A stretch of DNA of 64,000 bases from Streptomyces sp. KL109B (GTDB lineage Bacteria; Actinomycetota; Actinomycetes; Streptomycetales; Streptomycetaceae), in contig NZ_JASERL010000002.1 of assembly GCF_030766935.1 (NCBI RefSeq), positions 992,001-1,056,000 on the forward strand. Reading direction: 5' to 3'. The translations under genes were made by a program, and so were the position numbers. The notes beneath the pieces are model-generated. The model did no database searches. It had not been told where the DNA came from and saw nothing but the letters and a program-made list of their open reading frames with translations. Shown here piece by piece: positions 1 to 9,388 of the stretch. Position 1 is the first letter of the stretch, and the number at the start of each line of letters is the position of its first letter.

Positions 1-496
1 CGCACGCGCCCACCGGTATGCGGCGCCGCGGCTCGGGATCGGTCACCCGGCGGGCCCGGCGGGCGAGCCGGGTCACCTCCTCGCTGAACTCCCCCGCGGC
101 GGGGTGGCGGCCGAGCCAGTCGTGATGCCGCTCCAGATAGCCGGCCAGGTCCGCCACGCTCCGCCGCGGCCGGCGCAGCCCCCGCTCGTCGGCCACCGTG
201 GCCGCCCAGGAGCCGAGCGTGGCCAGCAGCGACGAACGCACGTCCGCCGCGGCGTCGTTGAACGGCATGCCGGTGGCAGGCGAGCCCCCGGTACGAGCCG
301 CCGGATCCGCGGAGCGGCCGCCCCCCAGTATCTGCTCGCAGGCGACGAACAGCCGCGGCAGCGACTGCAGGTCGACGACGAGCCGGCGCAGGCAGGCCGC
401 GCAGAGCCTGCGGCCGCCGTCCGCGATGCCGTGGCCCCGTGCGGCCCTTCCCCGGCCGCGGCAGCCGTAGCCGCTGCAGAGCGCCAGAGTCTTCAT
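1..496 (-). CDS. hypothetical protein with C4 zinc-ribbon-like N terminus (partial)
   Basis: A minus-strand reading frame opens with ATG at 496 and stays open to the left edge, so the C terminus lies outside the window. A clear Shine-Dalgarno (GGAGGGA on the minus strand, about 500-508) precedes it. The first 35 residues carry two cysteine pairs, C7-x4-C12 and C32-x2-C35, which look like a small zinc-binding knuckle. The remainder is Arg/Ala-rich and helical, with a 'LPRLFVACEQIL' segment near residues 50-60. I do not know a function; it resembles uncharacterised actinobacterial proteins with an N-terminal Cys4 module. It is divergent from the polyketide genes and could mark the left border of the cluster. 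The start is well supported by its ribosome binding site; the family assignment is only an impression. Confidence 0.6.
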   Translation of the reverse strand, partial: MKTLALCSGYGCRGRGRAARGHGIADGGRRLCAACLRRLVVDLQSLPRLFVACEQILGGGRSADPAARTGGSPATGMPFNDAAADVRSSLLATLGSWAATVADERGLRRPRRSVADLAGYLERHHDWLGRHPAAGEFSEEVTRLARRARRVTDPEPRRRIPVGAC

Positions 497-863
497 GAAA
501 ATTCCCTCCCCTTGCGTTCGGACGCATCCATTCCGAAACAGAAGGTACGGGCCTGACGCAGAAATCTTCAAGAAGTTCTCCGCAGGGTTATCAGCCCCGT
601 AACCCCTTCTTTAGCGACCGGGTGGCTTTCAGTTGACACACAGGGACTTGTCACTCCCTTAAAAGTTCGACCTTGACGCGGCGAGCAGCGGCGAAGAAGC
701 TGTTGTCTAGCTTCAGCAGGCATGTGCCCGACGGGAATCGACCCCGCGGCCGAGCGCCGGCGCAGACCGGACAGCCCGAAGCCTCACCAAGTCATCCGGC
801 CAGGTCAGCCGCTCTGTGCTGAGACCTGCGCCCGCTCATTCCCGCTCCTTTGAGGAGAGGTTG
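497..863. promoter_or_regulatory. divergent intergenic region, left end of the PKS operon
   Basis: This 367-bp gap separates the minus-strand Cys4 gene from the first oxygenase gene and is visibly less GC-rich than its surroundings. It must hold the promoters for both. A TTGACA hexamer lies at 633-638, with an AT-rich TTAAAA at 659-664. The spacing (20 bp) is longer than ideal, so the pair is only suggestive. A GGTTA/TAACC inverted repeat spans 586-604. I do not see the 23-bp box found at 12535 and 18993. Confidence 0.4.
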
Positions 864-2351
864 ATGAATGTTCCAGTCATTGTCGTGGGTGCCGGCCCCG
901 CCGGGCTCATGCTCGCGGCAGAACTTCGGATTTCCGGCGTCGAAGTCACCATCCTGGAAAAACTCCCCGAACGCACCGGAGAATCCCGCGGCCTGGGGTT
1001 CACCGCGCGCACGATGGAGGTTTTCAGTCAGCGCGGAATTCTTCCGCGTTTCGGCGAGGTGGAGACGAGTGACCAGGGCCACTTCGGCGGAATTCCAGTG
1101 GATTTCGGGGTGCTCGACGGCGCCCAGCAGGCGGCCAAGACGGTGCCGCAGTCCACGACCGAGGCCATCCTCGAGAGGTGGGTCCTTGACCTGGGCGCGG
1201 ACCTGCGCCGGGACCACGAGGTGCTCTCGGTCGACGACGACGGCGACGGCGTCGACGTAAGGGTGCGCGGCCCCGAGGGCGAGCAGACGCTGCGCTGCGA
1301 CTGGCTCGTCGGCTGCGACGGCGGCCGCAGCTCCGTGCGCAAGGCGTGCGGCTTCGACTTCCCCGGCACCGCCGCATCGATGGAGATGTACCTCGCCGAC
1401 CTGCGCGGCGTGGACCTCGAACCCCGCATGATCGGCGAGAACCTGCCCGGCGGGATGGTCATGGTGGGCCCGCTGCCCGGCGGGATCACGCGCATCATCG
1501 TCTGCGAGCGCGGCACGCCCCCGCAACGCCGCACAGGGCCCCCGCCGTTCCAGGAGGTCGCGGACGCCTGGAAGCGGCTGACGGGGGTGGACATCTCGCA
1601 CGCCGAGCCCGTCTGGGTCAGCGCCTTCGGCGACGCCACCCGGCAGGCGACCGAGTACCGGCGCGGCCGCGTCCTGCTGGCCGGGGACTCCGCGCACATC
1701 CATCTCCCGGCCGGTGGCCAGGGCATGAACACCAGCATCCAGGACTCGGTCAACCTCGGCTGGAAGCTGGCCGCCACCGTGCACGGCACCGCCCCGGCGG
1801 ACCTGCTGGACAGCTATCACACCGAGCGGCACGCGGTGGGGCGCCGGCTCCTGATGAACACCCGGGCACAGGGGCTGATCTTCCTCGGCGGCCCCGAAGT
1901 CCAGCCGCTGCGGGAGGTGTTGGGCGAGCTGGTGGGCTACGAGGACGTCAGCCGCCACCTCGCGGCGATGGTCAGCGGGCTCGAGATCACCTACGACGTG
2001 GGCGGCGGCGGTCATCCGCTGCTCGGCAGGCGCATGCCCCGGCTCGCCCTGCGCCCGGCCGCGGGCGGGGCCAGGACCAGTGACACCACGACCGCCCTGC
2101 ACGCGGCGCGGGGCGTCCTGTTCGACCTCGCGGACAATCCGCGGCTGCGCGAGCGGGCCGCGCCGTGGACCGACCGCATCGATGTGGTCACCGCCGCGCC
2201 CGACGCCGACGCCGGGCCGATACCCACCGGGCTGTCCGGTACGTCCGCGCTGCTGGTACGTCCCGACGGCCACGTCGCCTGGGCGGCCCCCGGCAGCCAC
2301 CACGACCTGCCGATGGCCCTGGAGCGCTGGTTCGGTCCCGCCAGGCGCTGA
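864..2351 (+). CDS. FAD-dependent aromatic polyketide monooxygenase (UrdE/PgaE-like)
   Basis: A 495-residue class A flavin monooxygenase. The Rossmann GxGxxG is at residues 9-14. A DG-type motif (GCDGG) lies near residue 150, and the FAD ribityl-binding GD(S)AH motif is at about 274-278. A C-terminal thioredoxin-like domain is present, as in PgaE and UrdE, which hydroxylate the benz[a]anthraquinone at C-12/C-12b in angucycline biosynthesis. I chose the ATG at 864 because GAGGAGAGG sits just upstream; an in-frame ATG at 816 has no ribosome binding site. It is the first gene of the PKS operon and lies directly upstream of the cyclase, as in urdamycin-type clusters. Substrate position is inferred from synteny, not visible in the sequence. 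Confidence 0.9.
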   Translation: MNVPVIVVGAGPAGLMLAAELRISGVEVTILEKLPERTGESRGLGFTARTMEVFSQRGILPRFGEVETSDQGHFGGIPVDFGVLDGAQQAAKTVPQSTTEAILERWVLDLGADLRRDHEVLSVDDDGDGVDVRVRGPEGEQTLRCDWLVGCDGGRSSVRKACGFDFPGTAASMEMYLADLRGVDLEPRMIGENLPGGMVMVGPLPGGITRIIVCERGTPPQRRTGPPPFQEVADAWKRLTGVDISHAEPVWVSAFGDATRQATEYRRGRVLLAGDSAHIHLPAGGQGMNTSIQDSVNLGWKLAATVHGTAPADLLDSYHTERHAVGRRLLMNTRAQGLIFLGGPEVQPLREVLGELVGYEDVSRHLAAMVSGLEITYDVGGGGHPLLGRRMPRLALRPAAGGARTSDTTTALHAARGVLFDLADNPRLRERAAPWTDRIDVVTAAPDADAGPIPTGLSGTSALLVRPDGHVAWAAPGSHHDLPMALERWFGPARR

Positions 2352-2386
2352 CCGGACCCCGACCTTCCCGACAAGGAGGCACGTAC

Positions 2387-2713
2387 ATGCACAGCACGTT
2401 GATCGTGGCCCGGATGGCCGAACACGCGGCCACCGACGTGGCGGACCTCTTCCGCGCGTTCGACGACACCGAGATGCCGCACCGCATGGGCACCCGCCGC
2501 CGGGAGCTCTTCGCGTACCGCGGCCTCTACTTCCACCTGCAGGACTTCGACTCGGCGAACGGCGGCGAGCGGATCGAGGACGCGAAGACCGACCCCCGCT
2601 TCGTGCGGATCAGCGACGATCTGAAGCCGTACGTCGAGGCGTACGACCCGGCGACCTGGCGCTCGCCCGCCGACGCCATGGCCCGGCGCTTCTACCACTG
2701 GAGCGCGCGGTGA
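2387..2713 (+). CDS. aromatic polyketide cyclase, TcmI family
   Basis: A 108-residue single-domain protein of the TcmI/UrdF/JadI cyclase family (dimeric alpha+beta barrel), which closes the later rings of aromatic polyketides. The characteristic motifs '[14 protein letters not shown]' near residue 24 and the FYHW C terminus are present. The usual length of the family is 105-115 residues. AAGGAGG precedes the ATG by 7 nt. Its stop overlaps the GTG start of KS-alpha (GTGA), so the two are translationally coupled. The position between the oxygenase and KS-alpha matches angucycline clusters, where this enzyme contributes to the angular fourth ring. Confidence 0.92.
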   Translation: MHSTLIVARMAEHAATDVADLFRAFDDTEMPHRMGTRRRELFAYRGLYFHLQDFDSANGGERIEDAKTDPRFVRISDDLKPYVEAYDPATWRSPADAMARRFYHWSAR

Positions 2714-3981
2714 GCGGGCGCCGTGTCGTGATCACCGGCATGGGCGTCACGGCCCCCGGCGGCGTGGGCACCAAGTCCTTCTGGAAGCTGCTGACCGACG
2801 GGCGCACCGCCACCCGCCGGATCAGCTTCTTCGACCCGTCGCCCTTCCGCTCGCAGGTGGCGGCCGAGGCCGACTTCGACGCCGAGTTGCACGGGCTGAC
2901 GCCGCAGGAGACGCGGCGGATGGACCGCGCCGCCCAGTTCGCGGTGGTCACCGCGCGCGAGGCGGTGGCCGACAGCGGTCTCGAGTTCGCCACGACGGCC
3001 CCGCACCGCATCGGCGTGAGCATCGGCAGCGCCGTCGGCGCGACGATGGGGCTCGACCAGGAGTACCGCACCGTCAGCGACGGCGGCCGGCTCGACCTCG
3101 TCGACCACACCTACGCGGTGCCGCACCTGTACGACTACTTCGTGCCCAGCTCCTTCGCGGCCGAGACCGCCTGGGCGGTGGGCGCCGAGGGGCCGGCCAC
3201 GGTCGTGTCCACCGGCTGCACCTCGGGCCTCGACGCGGTGGGCCACGCCGTCGAGTTGGTGCGCGAGGGGTCGGTGGACGTGATGGTCGCCGGGGCCACC
3301 GACGCGCCGATCTCCCCCATCACCGTGGCCTGCTTCGACGCGATCAAGGCGACCACGCCGCGCAACGACGATCCCGAGCACGCCTCCCGTCCGTTCGACG
3401 CCTCCCGCAACGGCTTTGTGCTCGGCGAGGGTTCGGCCGTCTTCGTACTGGAGGAGCTGGAGAGCGCCCGCCGCCGCGGCGCCCACGTCTACGCGGAGAT
3501 CGCGGGCTTCGCCTCGCGCTGCAACGCGTACCACATGACGGGGCTGCGGCCGGACGGCGCCGAGATGGCCGAGGCCATCACGGCGGCGCTGGACGAGGCC
3601 CGGATCCCCGCCGAGGCCATCGACTACATCAACGCGCACGGCTCCGGCACCAAGCAGAACGACCGGCACGAGACCGCCGCGTTCAAGCGGAGCCTGGGCG
3701 AGCACGCGTACCGCACGCCCGTCTCCTCCATCAAGTCGATGGTCGGGCACTCGCTCGGCGCCATCGGCTCCATCGAGATCGCCGCCAGCACCCTGGCCAT
3801 GGAGCACGGCGTGGTGCCGCCCACCGCCAACCTGCACAGCCCCGACCCCGAGTGCGACCTGGACTATGTGCCGCGCACCGCTCGCGAGCAGCGCACCGAC
3901 ACCGTGCTCTCCGTCGGCAGCGGGTTCGGCGGCTTCCAGAGCGCCATGGTGCTGGCCCGTCCCGACAGGAGTGCCCGGTGA
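2710..3981 (+). CDS. type II polyketide ketosynthase alpha (KS-alpha)
   Basis: A 423-residue beta-ketoacyl synthase, the catalytic half of the minimal type II PKS. The active-site cysteine is C170 in the GCTSG motif. The two catalytic histidines are H310 (HGSGTKQND) and H347 (MVGHSLGA). It condenses malonyl units on the ACP together with KS-beta. The GTG start overlaps the cyclase stop, and the GTG of KS-beta overlaps this stop, so subunits are coupled one-to-one. A longer upstream in-frame extension runs through the cyclase gene in another frame and is not coding. The angucycline-like neighbourhood suggests a decaketide; chain length itself cannot be read from this subunit. Confidence 0.97.
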   Translation: MSGRRVVITGMGVTAPGGVGTKSFWKLLTDGRTATRRISFFDPSPFRSQVAAEADFDAELHGLTPQETRRMDRAAQFAVVTAREAVADSGLEFATTAPHRIGVSIGSAVGATMGLDQEYRTVSDGGRLDLVDHTYAVPHLYDYFVPSSFAAETAWAVGAEGPATVVSTGCTSGLDAVGHAVELVREGSVDVMVAGATDAPISPITVACFDAIKATTPRNDDPEHASRPFDASRNGFVLGEGSAVFVLEELESARRRGAHVYAEIAGFASRCNAYHMTGLRPDGAEMAEAITAALDEARIPAEAIDYINAHGSGTKQNDRHETAAFKRSLGEHAYRTPVSSIKSMVGHSLGAIGSIEIAASTLAMEHGVVPPTANLHSPDPECDLDYVPRTAREQRTDTVLSVGSGFGGFQSAMVLARPDRSAR

Positions 3982-5249
3982 CCGAGACCGCCACCGCCCC
4001 GGCCGCCGCCCCCGCGGACGCACGGCCGGCCACCGCCCGGGTCGTGGTCACCGGCCTCGGCATCGCCGCGCCCAACGGCCTGGGCACGGAGAGCTACTGG
4101 TCCGCCGTCCTCGCGGGCCGGCACGGGATCGGCCGCGTCCAGCGGTTCGACCCGTCCTCCTACCCAACCCGACTCGCAGGGGAGATCGACGACTTCGTCG
4201 CGGAGGACCACCTGCCGGGACGGCTGCTCCCGCAGACCGACAGGATGACGCGGATCGCCCTGGCCGGCGCCGACTGGGCCTTCGCGGACGCCGGTGTGAC
4301 GCCCGGCGAACTGCCCGCGTACGACATGGGCGTGGTCACCTCCAGCTCCTCCGGCGGCTTCGAGTTCGGGCAGAACGAGCTGCGGAAGCTGTGGAGCAAG
4401 GGCGGCCGGCACGTCAGCGCGTACCAGTCCTTCGCCTGGTTCTACGCCGTCAACAGCGGCCAGATCTCCATCCGGAACGGTCTGAAGGGTCCCAGCGGAG
4501 TCCTCGTCAGCGACCAGGCGGGCGGGCTCGACGCGCTCGCGCAGGCCCGCCGGCAGATCCGCCGGGGCACGCCGCTGATGCTCTCCGGCGGCATCGACGC
4601 CTCGATCTGCCCCTGGGGCTGGGTCGCCCAGCTCACCGGCGACCGGATGAGCACCAGCGAGGACCCCGAGCGCGCCTACCTGCCCTTCGACGCGGCCGCC
4701 CGCGGGCACGTTCCGGGCGAGGGCGGCGCCCTGCTCGTCCTGGAGGACCTGGAGCGGGCCCGTCGCCGCGGCGTGCCCCGCGTTTACGGGGAGATCGCCG
4801 GGTACGGGGCTACCTTCGACCCCCGGCCGGGCAGCGGCCGCGGCTCCCGCCTGGGCAAGGCCGTCGAGGTGGCGCTGGCGGACGCGGAGCTCGAACCCGG
4901 GGACGTCGACGTCGTCTTCGCCGATGCCGCCGGGCTGCCGGAGCCGGACCGGGACGAGGCCGACGCCCTCGTGGAGATCTTCGGCCCCCGCGGGGTGCCC
5001 GTCACCGTGCCGAAGGTCCTGACGGGACGGCTCAACTCCGGCGCCGCGCCGCTGGATGTGGCCACCGCGCTGCTGGCGATCCGGGACGGGATCATCCCCG
5101 CGACGCCGCACGTGGCCCTCTCCGACGGCTACGGCATCGACCTCGTCACGGGCCGCGGCCGCACGGCCGACATCCGTACCGCGCTGGTGATCGCGCGCGG
5201 CCACGGCGGCTTCAACTCCGCCGTCGTCGTACGCAAGCACGGCCGCTGA
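3978..5249 (+). CDS. type II polyketide ketosynthase beta / chain length factor
   Basis: A 423-residue KS-like subunit in which the nucleophilic cysteine is replaced by glutamine (Q180 in SDQAGG), the hallmark of KS-beta/CLF. It decarboxylates malonyl-ACP for priming and sets chain length by heterodimerising with KS-alpha. An N-terminal extension of about 15 Ala/Pro-rich residues precedes the first beta strand ([16 protein letters not shown]). GTG at 3978 overlaps the KS-alpha stop. A 50-bp gap with its own AGGAAGG follows before the ACP gene. Confidence 0.97.
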   Translation: MTETATAPAAAPADARPATARVVVTGLGIAAPNGLGTESYWSAVLAGRHGIGRVQRFDPSSYPTRLAGEIDDFVAEDHLPGRLLPQTDRMTRIALAGADWAFADAGVTPGELPAYDMGVVTSSSSGGFEFGQNELRKLWSKGGRHVSAYQSFAWFYAVNSGQISIRNGLKGPSGVLVSDQAGGLDALAQARRQIRRGTPLMLSGGIDASICPWGWVAQLTGDRMSTSEDPERAYLPFDAAARGHVPGEGGALLVLEDLERARRRGVPRVYGEIAGYGATFDPRPGSGRGSRLGKAVEVALADAELEPGDVDVVFADAAGLPEPDRDEADALVEIFGPRGVPVTVPKVLTGRLNSGAAPLDVATALLAIRDGIIPATPHVALSDGYGIDLVTGRGRTADIRTALVIARGHGGFNSAVVVRKHGR

Positions 5250-5299
5250 CCGGCCCTCGTACCGCACCACCACCCAGCAACCCAGGAAGGCAGACCTGT

Positions 5300-5569
5300 A
5301 TGTCCGACAGCCGCTTCACCCTCGACGACCTCAAGCGGATCCTGCGCGAAGGCGCGGGCGCCGACGAGGAGACCGACCTCGACGCGGACATCCTCGACAC
5401 CGAGTTCGAGCTGCTCGGCTACGACTCGCTCGCGCTCCTCGAGACGGGCAGCCGCATCGAACTCGCCTACGGGGTCGTCCTCGACGAGGCCGTGCTGCCC
5501 AAGGCGAGCACGCCCCGGGCCTTCATCGACCTGGTCAACAGCCTGCTGCCGACGGACCAGCCGGCCTGA
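5300..5569 (+). CDS. acyl carrier protein of type II PKS
   Basis: An 89-residue ACP. The phosphopantetheine attachment serine is S43 in the LGYDSLALLE motif, where many ACPs have DSL; the acidic helix II that contacts KS-alpha follows. AGGAAGG at 5284-5290 supports the ATG at 5300. No phosphopantetheinyl transferase gene is seen in the window, so activation must depend on one elsewhere. Position after KS-beta is invariant for minimal type II PKS operons. Confidence 0.97.
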   Translation: MSDSRFTLDDLKRILREGAGADEETDLDADILDTEFELLGYDSLALLETGSRIELAYGVVLDEAVLPKASTPRAFIDLVNSLLPTDQPA

Positions 5570-5608
5570 CGCCGCGAGACGACCCGCATCACCGACCCAG
5601 GAGACACC

Positions 5609-6394
5609 ATGACCGAGCAGCACAAGCCCGTCGCCCTCGTCACGGGAGCGACCAGCGGCATCGGGCTCGCCGTGACCCGACTGCTGGCCGAGCGGGGGCA
5701 CCGCGTGTACCTGTGCGCCCGTACGCAGGACACCGTCGACCGCACCGTCAAGGAACTCCGCGGCGAGGGCCTCGAAGTGGACGGGACGGCATGCGATGTG
5801 CGCTCCTCCGACGACATCACCCGCTTCGTGCGCTCCGCGGTCGACCGCTACGGCCCGGTGGACGTGCTCGTCAACAACGCCGGCCGCTCCGGCGGCGGGC
5901 CCACCGCCGGCATCGCCGACGACCTGTGGGAAGACGTCGTGGCCACCAACCTCACCAGCGTCTTCCGGATGACCCGGGAGGTGCTGAACGCGGGCGGCAT
6001 GAGCGCCAAGGACAGCGGCCGCGTCGTCAACATCGCCTCCACGGCGGGCAAGCAGGGCGTCGTGCTGGGCGCGCCGTACTCCGCGACCAAGCACGGCGTC
6101 GTCGGCTTCACCAAGTCCCTGGGCAACGAGTTGGCGCCGACGGGCATCACCGTGAACGCCGTCTGCCCGGGTTACGTCGAGACCCCGATGGCCGAGCGGG
6201 TGCGGCAGGGGTACGCGGCCGCCTACGACGCCACCGAGGAGGAGATCCTCAAGAAGTTCCAGGCGAAGATCCCGCTCGGCCGCTACTCCACACCCGAGGA
6301 GGTCGCGGGACTCGTCGGCTACCTCGTCACCGACACGGCCGCCTCGATCACCGCGCAGGCCCTCAACGTCTGCGGCGGCCTCGGCAACTTCTGA
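5609..6394 (+). CDS. polyketide C-9 ketoreductase (ActIII/UrdD-like SDR)
   Basis: A 261-residue short-chain dehydrogenase. The NADPH-binding TGATSGIG sits at about residues 12-19. The catalytic triad is S144, Y157 and K161 (YSATK). It reduces the C-9 carbonyl of the nascent polyketide and so directs C7-C12 first-ring closure, as ActIII does. It contains the family's 'NNAGRSGGG' and 'CPGYVETPMA' segments. The length equals that of ActIII (261). Well-placed SD (CCAGGAGACACC) precedes the ATG. Confidence 0.95.
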   Translation: MTEQHKPVALVTGATSGIGLAVTRLLAERGHRVYLCARTQDTVDRTVKELRGEGLEVDGTACDVRSSDDITRFVRSAVDRYGPVDVLVNNAGRSGGGPTAGIADDLWEDVVATNLTSVFRMTREVLNAGGMSAKDSGRVVNIASTAGKQGVVLGAPYSATKHGVVGFTKSLGNELAPTGITVNAVCPGYVETPMAERVRQGYAAAYDATEEEILKKFQAKIPLGRYSTPEEVAGLVGYLVTDTAASITAQALNVCGGLGNF

Positions 6395-6446
6395 GCCCGT
6401 CCGCCGGCCGGAGCACCCGCGAACCACACCCGAGAAAGGAGCGCGC

Positions 6447-7385
6447 ATGACCACGCGCGAGGTCGAGCACGAGATATCCGTCGAGGCGCCGGCGGCCGAG
6501 ATCTACCGGCTGCTGGCCGAGGTCGGCAACTGGCCGCGGATCTTCCCGCCCTCCGTGCTCGTCGAGCAGGTGTCACAGGACGGGGCGCAGGAGCGCATCC
6601 GGATCTGGGCCACCGCCAACGGCACGGCGAAGTCCTGGACGTCCCGCCGCACGCTCGACCCCGAGCGGCTGCGCATCTCCTTCCGGCAGGAGGTCTCCGC
6701 GCACCCCGTCGCGGCGATGGGCGGCACCTGGATCGTGGAGCCGGACGGCGCCGCCGCCTGCCGGGTGCGGCTGCTGCACGACTACCGCGCGGTCGACGAC
6801 GACCCGGACGACCTGGAGTGGATCGACCGCGCCGTCGACCGCAACAGCCGCTCCGAGCTGGCGTCGCTGAAGGCGAACGTCGAACAGGCCACGCACCGCT
6901 CCGAACTGACCCTGTCCTTTGAGGACTCCGTGGAGATCGGCGGCTCCGCCAAGGACGTCTACGACTTCCTCAACGAGGCCGGGGAGTGGAAGGAGCGGCT
7001 GCCGCACGTCGCCGAGGTGGACCTGCGCGAGGACGTACCCGGGCTGCAGGTGCTGCGCATGGACACCCGTACCAAGGACGGCTCCACGCACACCACCGAG
7101 TCGGTGCGCGTCTGCTTCCCGCACGAGCGCATCGTCTACAAGCAGACCACCCTGCCCGCCCTGATGACGCTGCACACCGGCTACTGGCAACTGGCCGAGG
7201 ACGAGCGCGGGGTGACCACGGCGACCTCGCAGCACACCGTCGTGCTGAACACGGAGAACATCGCCGCCGTGCTCGGCCCCGACGCCGGGGTGCCGCAGGC
7301 CAGGGAGTTCATCCGTAACGCACTCGGCGGCAACAGCCGCGCCACGCTCGGCCACGCCAAGGAGTACGCGGAAGCGCGGAGTTGA
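6447..7385 (+). CDS. didomain aromatase/cyclase (UrdL/ActVII-like)
   Basis: A 312-residue protein with two START/helix-grip domains in tandem (about 1-145 and 155-305), as in didomain aromatase/cyclases that aromatise the first ring of C9-reduced polyketides. The repeated 'E-h-S-V-E-I/APA-x-E/D-h-Y' opening is visible at residues 4-20 and again at about 156-175. The didomain type fits the presence of the C-9 ketoreductase, since non-reduced pathways use monodomain enzymes. GAAAGGAG precedes the ATG. The stop overlaps the TTG start of the next gene (TTGA). Confidence 0.93.
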   Translation: MTTREVEHEISVEAPAAEIYRLLAEVGNWPRIFPPSVLVEQVSQDGAQERIRIWATANGTAKSWTSRRTLDPERLRISFRQEVSAHPVAAMGGTWIVEPDGAAACRVRLLHDYRAVDDDPDDLEWIDRAVDRNSRSELASLKANVEQATHRSELTLSFEDSVEIGGSAKDVYDFLNEAGEWKERLPHVAEVDLREDVPGLQVLRMDTRTKDGSTHTTESVRVCFPHERIVYKQTTLPALMTLHTGYWQLAEDERGVTTATSQHTVVLNTENIAAVLGPDAGVPQAREFIRNALGGNSRATLGHAKEYAEARS

Positions 7386-9388
7386 CCGTGGGCGCACCGG
7401 ACACCGACGTGATCGTGGTCGGCGCGGGCCCCGTCGGACTGCTGCTCGCCTGCGAGCTGCGGGACGGCGGGGCCCGGGTCACCGTGCTGGAGCAGCTGAC
7501 CGCGCCGACCACCGAATCCCGGGCCTCCACCCTGCACACCCGCACCATGGAGCTGTTCGAGGAGCGCGGGCTGCTGCCGGAGCTCGGCCCGCCCCCGGCC
7601 GGCGGTCCTGGCCACTTCGGCGGCCTTCCGCTCGACCTCACCGCGGCCGACCCCGGGCACCGCTTCGCGGGCCAGTGGAAGGCGCCGCAGACCCGCATCG
7701 AGGCCGTGCTGGCCCGCCGCGCCACCGCCCGCGGCGCCGAGGTGCGGCGCGGCACGCGGGTGACGGGGCTCGCGGAGCACGCCGGCTCCGTCACCGTCGA
7801 GGCCACGGGGCCCGGCGGGGCGGCGTACACCCTGGAGGCCCGCTACGTCGTCGGCTGCGACGGCGAGCACAGCACCGTGCGCCGCCTGGCGGGATTCGGC
7901 TTCCCCGGCAGCGACGCCACCAAGGAGCTGCTGCGGGCCGACGTCGCCGGGATCGACATTCCCGGCCGCCGCTTCGAGCGGCACCCCGGCGGGCTCGCCA
8001 TCGCCTCCCGCTGGCCGGACGGTACGACCAGGGTGATGCTGCACGAGTACGGCCGCGCGCCCGAACCGCGCGCCGGGGACCCGGAGTTCGGCGAGGTGGC
8101 CGCGGCCTGGCGGCGGATCACCGGCGAGGACATCGGCGGCGGCACCCCGCTGTGGGTGAACGCCTTCGGCAACGCGCGGCGCCAGGCGGACCGGTACCGC
8201 CGAGGGCGGGTGCTGCTCGCCGGGGACGCGGCCCACGCCCAGCTGCCCGTCGGCGGCCAGGCCCTCAACCTCGGCCTCCAGGACGCCGCCGACCTCGGCT
8301 GGAAGCTCGCCGCGCAGTGCCGCCCAGGGGCCGACCCGGCGCTGCTCCACTCGTACCACGAGGTCCGTCACCCGGTCGGGCGGCGGACGCTCGCCAACAT
8401 CGAGGCGCAGGCCCAACTGCTGCTCGGCGGGCCCGAGGTGGACGCGCTGCGCACGGTGACGGGCGAGCTGCTCGCCCTCGCCCCGGCCCGCCGCCACCTC
8501 GCCGCCATGATCAGCGGCCTCGACGCCCCCTACCCGGGGCCGCCGCGCAGCGGCCAACAACTCGCGGCGGACCGGCCAGGACCGACCCCGCACCACGGCA
8601 CGGACAACGGCACGCACAGGAGGACCTCCATGGGAACGCTCAACGGCAAGGCAGCGCTCGTCACCGGCTCCAGCCGCGGCATCGGCCGGGCCGTGGCCGA
8701 ACGGCTCGCGCGCGACGGCGCGCTGGTCGCGGTGCACTGCGCCGGCAACCGGGAGGCGGCGGACGACGTCGTCGCCTCGATCGAGGGCGACGGCGGCCGC
8801 GCCTTCGCCGTCCAGGCGGACCTGGCCGAACCGTCCGCCGTGCACGACCTGTTCGTCCAGCTGGAGCGCGGGCTCAAGGAGCGCACCGGCGGCACCACCC
8901 TCGACATCCTCGTCAACAACGCGGGGGTGATGGGCGGGGTGGCCCCGGACGAGGTCACGACGGAGCTCTTCGACAAGCTGTACGCCGTCAACGCGCGGGC
9001 ACCCTTCTTCCTGGTGCAGCGCGCGGTCGGCAACATGCCGGACGGCGGCCGGATCGTGAACATCTCCTCCGGCCTCACCCGCTTCGCCAACCCCGACGAG
9101 GTGGCGTACGCGATGACCAAGGGCGCCGTCGACCAGCTGACCCTGCACTACGCAAAGCACCTGGCGCCGCGGAACATCACCGTGAACAGCGTCGGCCCCG
9201 GCATCACGAACAACGGCACCCCCGTCTTCGACATCCCCGAGGCCGTCGAACAGATGGCGGCGCTCTCGGCGTTCAACCGGGTCGGCGACACCACGGACAT
9301 CGCGGACGTCGTGGGCTTCCTCGCGAGCGACGACTCCCGCTGGATCACGGGTTCCTACCTCGACGCCAGCGGCGGCACGCTGCTGTGA
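7382..9388 (+). CDS. fused FAD oxygenase / short-chain reductase (UrdM/PgaM-like)
   Basis: A 668-residue two-domain enzyme. Residues 1-about 395 form a flavin monooxygenase (GxGxxG at 14-19, GCDGEHS near 158, GDAAH near 282). Residues 417-668 form an SDR with TGSSRGIG and a Y-x3-K pair in YAMTK. This architecture is that of PgaM and UrdM, which follow the first oxygenase in angucycline tailoring (C-12b hydroxylation or ring changes, then C-6 ketoreduction). The oxygenase part lacks the thioredoxin-like C-terminal domain found in the first oxygenase. An excellent Shine-Dalgarno directly before codon 417 suggests that the SDR is also made separately. The TTG start at 7382 overlaps the aromatase stop; GTG at 7388 is an alternative. 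Confidence 0.9.
   Translation: MTVGAPDTDVIVVGAGPVGLLLACELRDGGARVTVLEQLTAPTTESRASTLHTRTMELFEERGLLPELGPPPAGGPGHFGGLPLDLTAADPGHRFAGQWKAPQTRIEAVLARRATARGAEVRRGTRVTGLAEHAGSVTVEATGPGGAAYTLEARYVVGCDGEHSTVRRLAGFGFPGSDATKELLRADVAGIDIPGRRFERHPGGLAIASRWPDGTTRVMLHEYGRAPEPRAGDPEFGEVAAAWRRITGEDIGGGTPLWVNAFGNARRQADRYRRGRVLLAGDAAHAQLPVGGQALNLGLQDAADLGWKLAAQCRPGADPALLHSYHEVRHPVGRRTLANIEAQAQLLLGGPEVDALRTVTGELLALAPARRHLAAMISGLDAPYPGPPRSGQQLAADRPGPTPHHGTDNGTHRRTSMGTLNGKAALVTGSSRGIGRAVAERLARDGALVAVHCAGNREAADDVVASIEGDGGRAFAVQADLAEPSAVHDLFVQLERGLKERTGGTTLDILVNNAGVMGGVAPDEVTTELFDKLYAVNARAPFFLVQRAVGNMPDGGRIVNISSGLTRFANPDEVAYAMTKGAVDQLTLHYAKHLAPRNITVNSVGPGITNNGTPVFDIPEAVEQMAALSAFNRVGDTTDIADVVGFLASDDSRWITGSYLDASGGTLL
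8618..8632 (+). promoter_or_regulatory. internal ribosome binding site and start for a free SDR domain
   Basis: Inside the fused gene, AGGAGG at 8618-8623 stands 6 nt before an in-frame ATG at 8630. Translation from there would give a 252-residue stand-alone reductase (8630-9388) beginning at the first strand of the SDR fold (MGTLNGKAALVTG). The preceding linker is Gly/Pro/His/Thr-rich and unstructured. Separate production of the reductase domain from an internal start has been described for PgaM; here it is inferred from the sequence. Confidence 0.75.

Noticed and set aside
792..2303. Long minus-strand open frames opposite the oxygenase, ketosynthase and many other genes
   Set aside because: They mirror the GC-biased third positions of the + strand genes, lack ribosome binding sites and have Arg/Gly/Ala/Val-rich translations with no domain.
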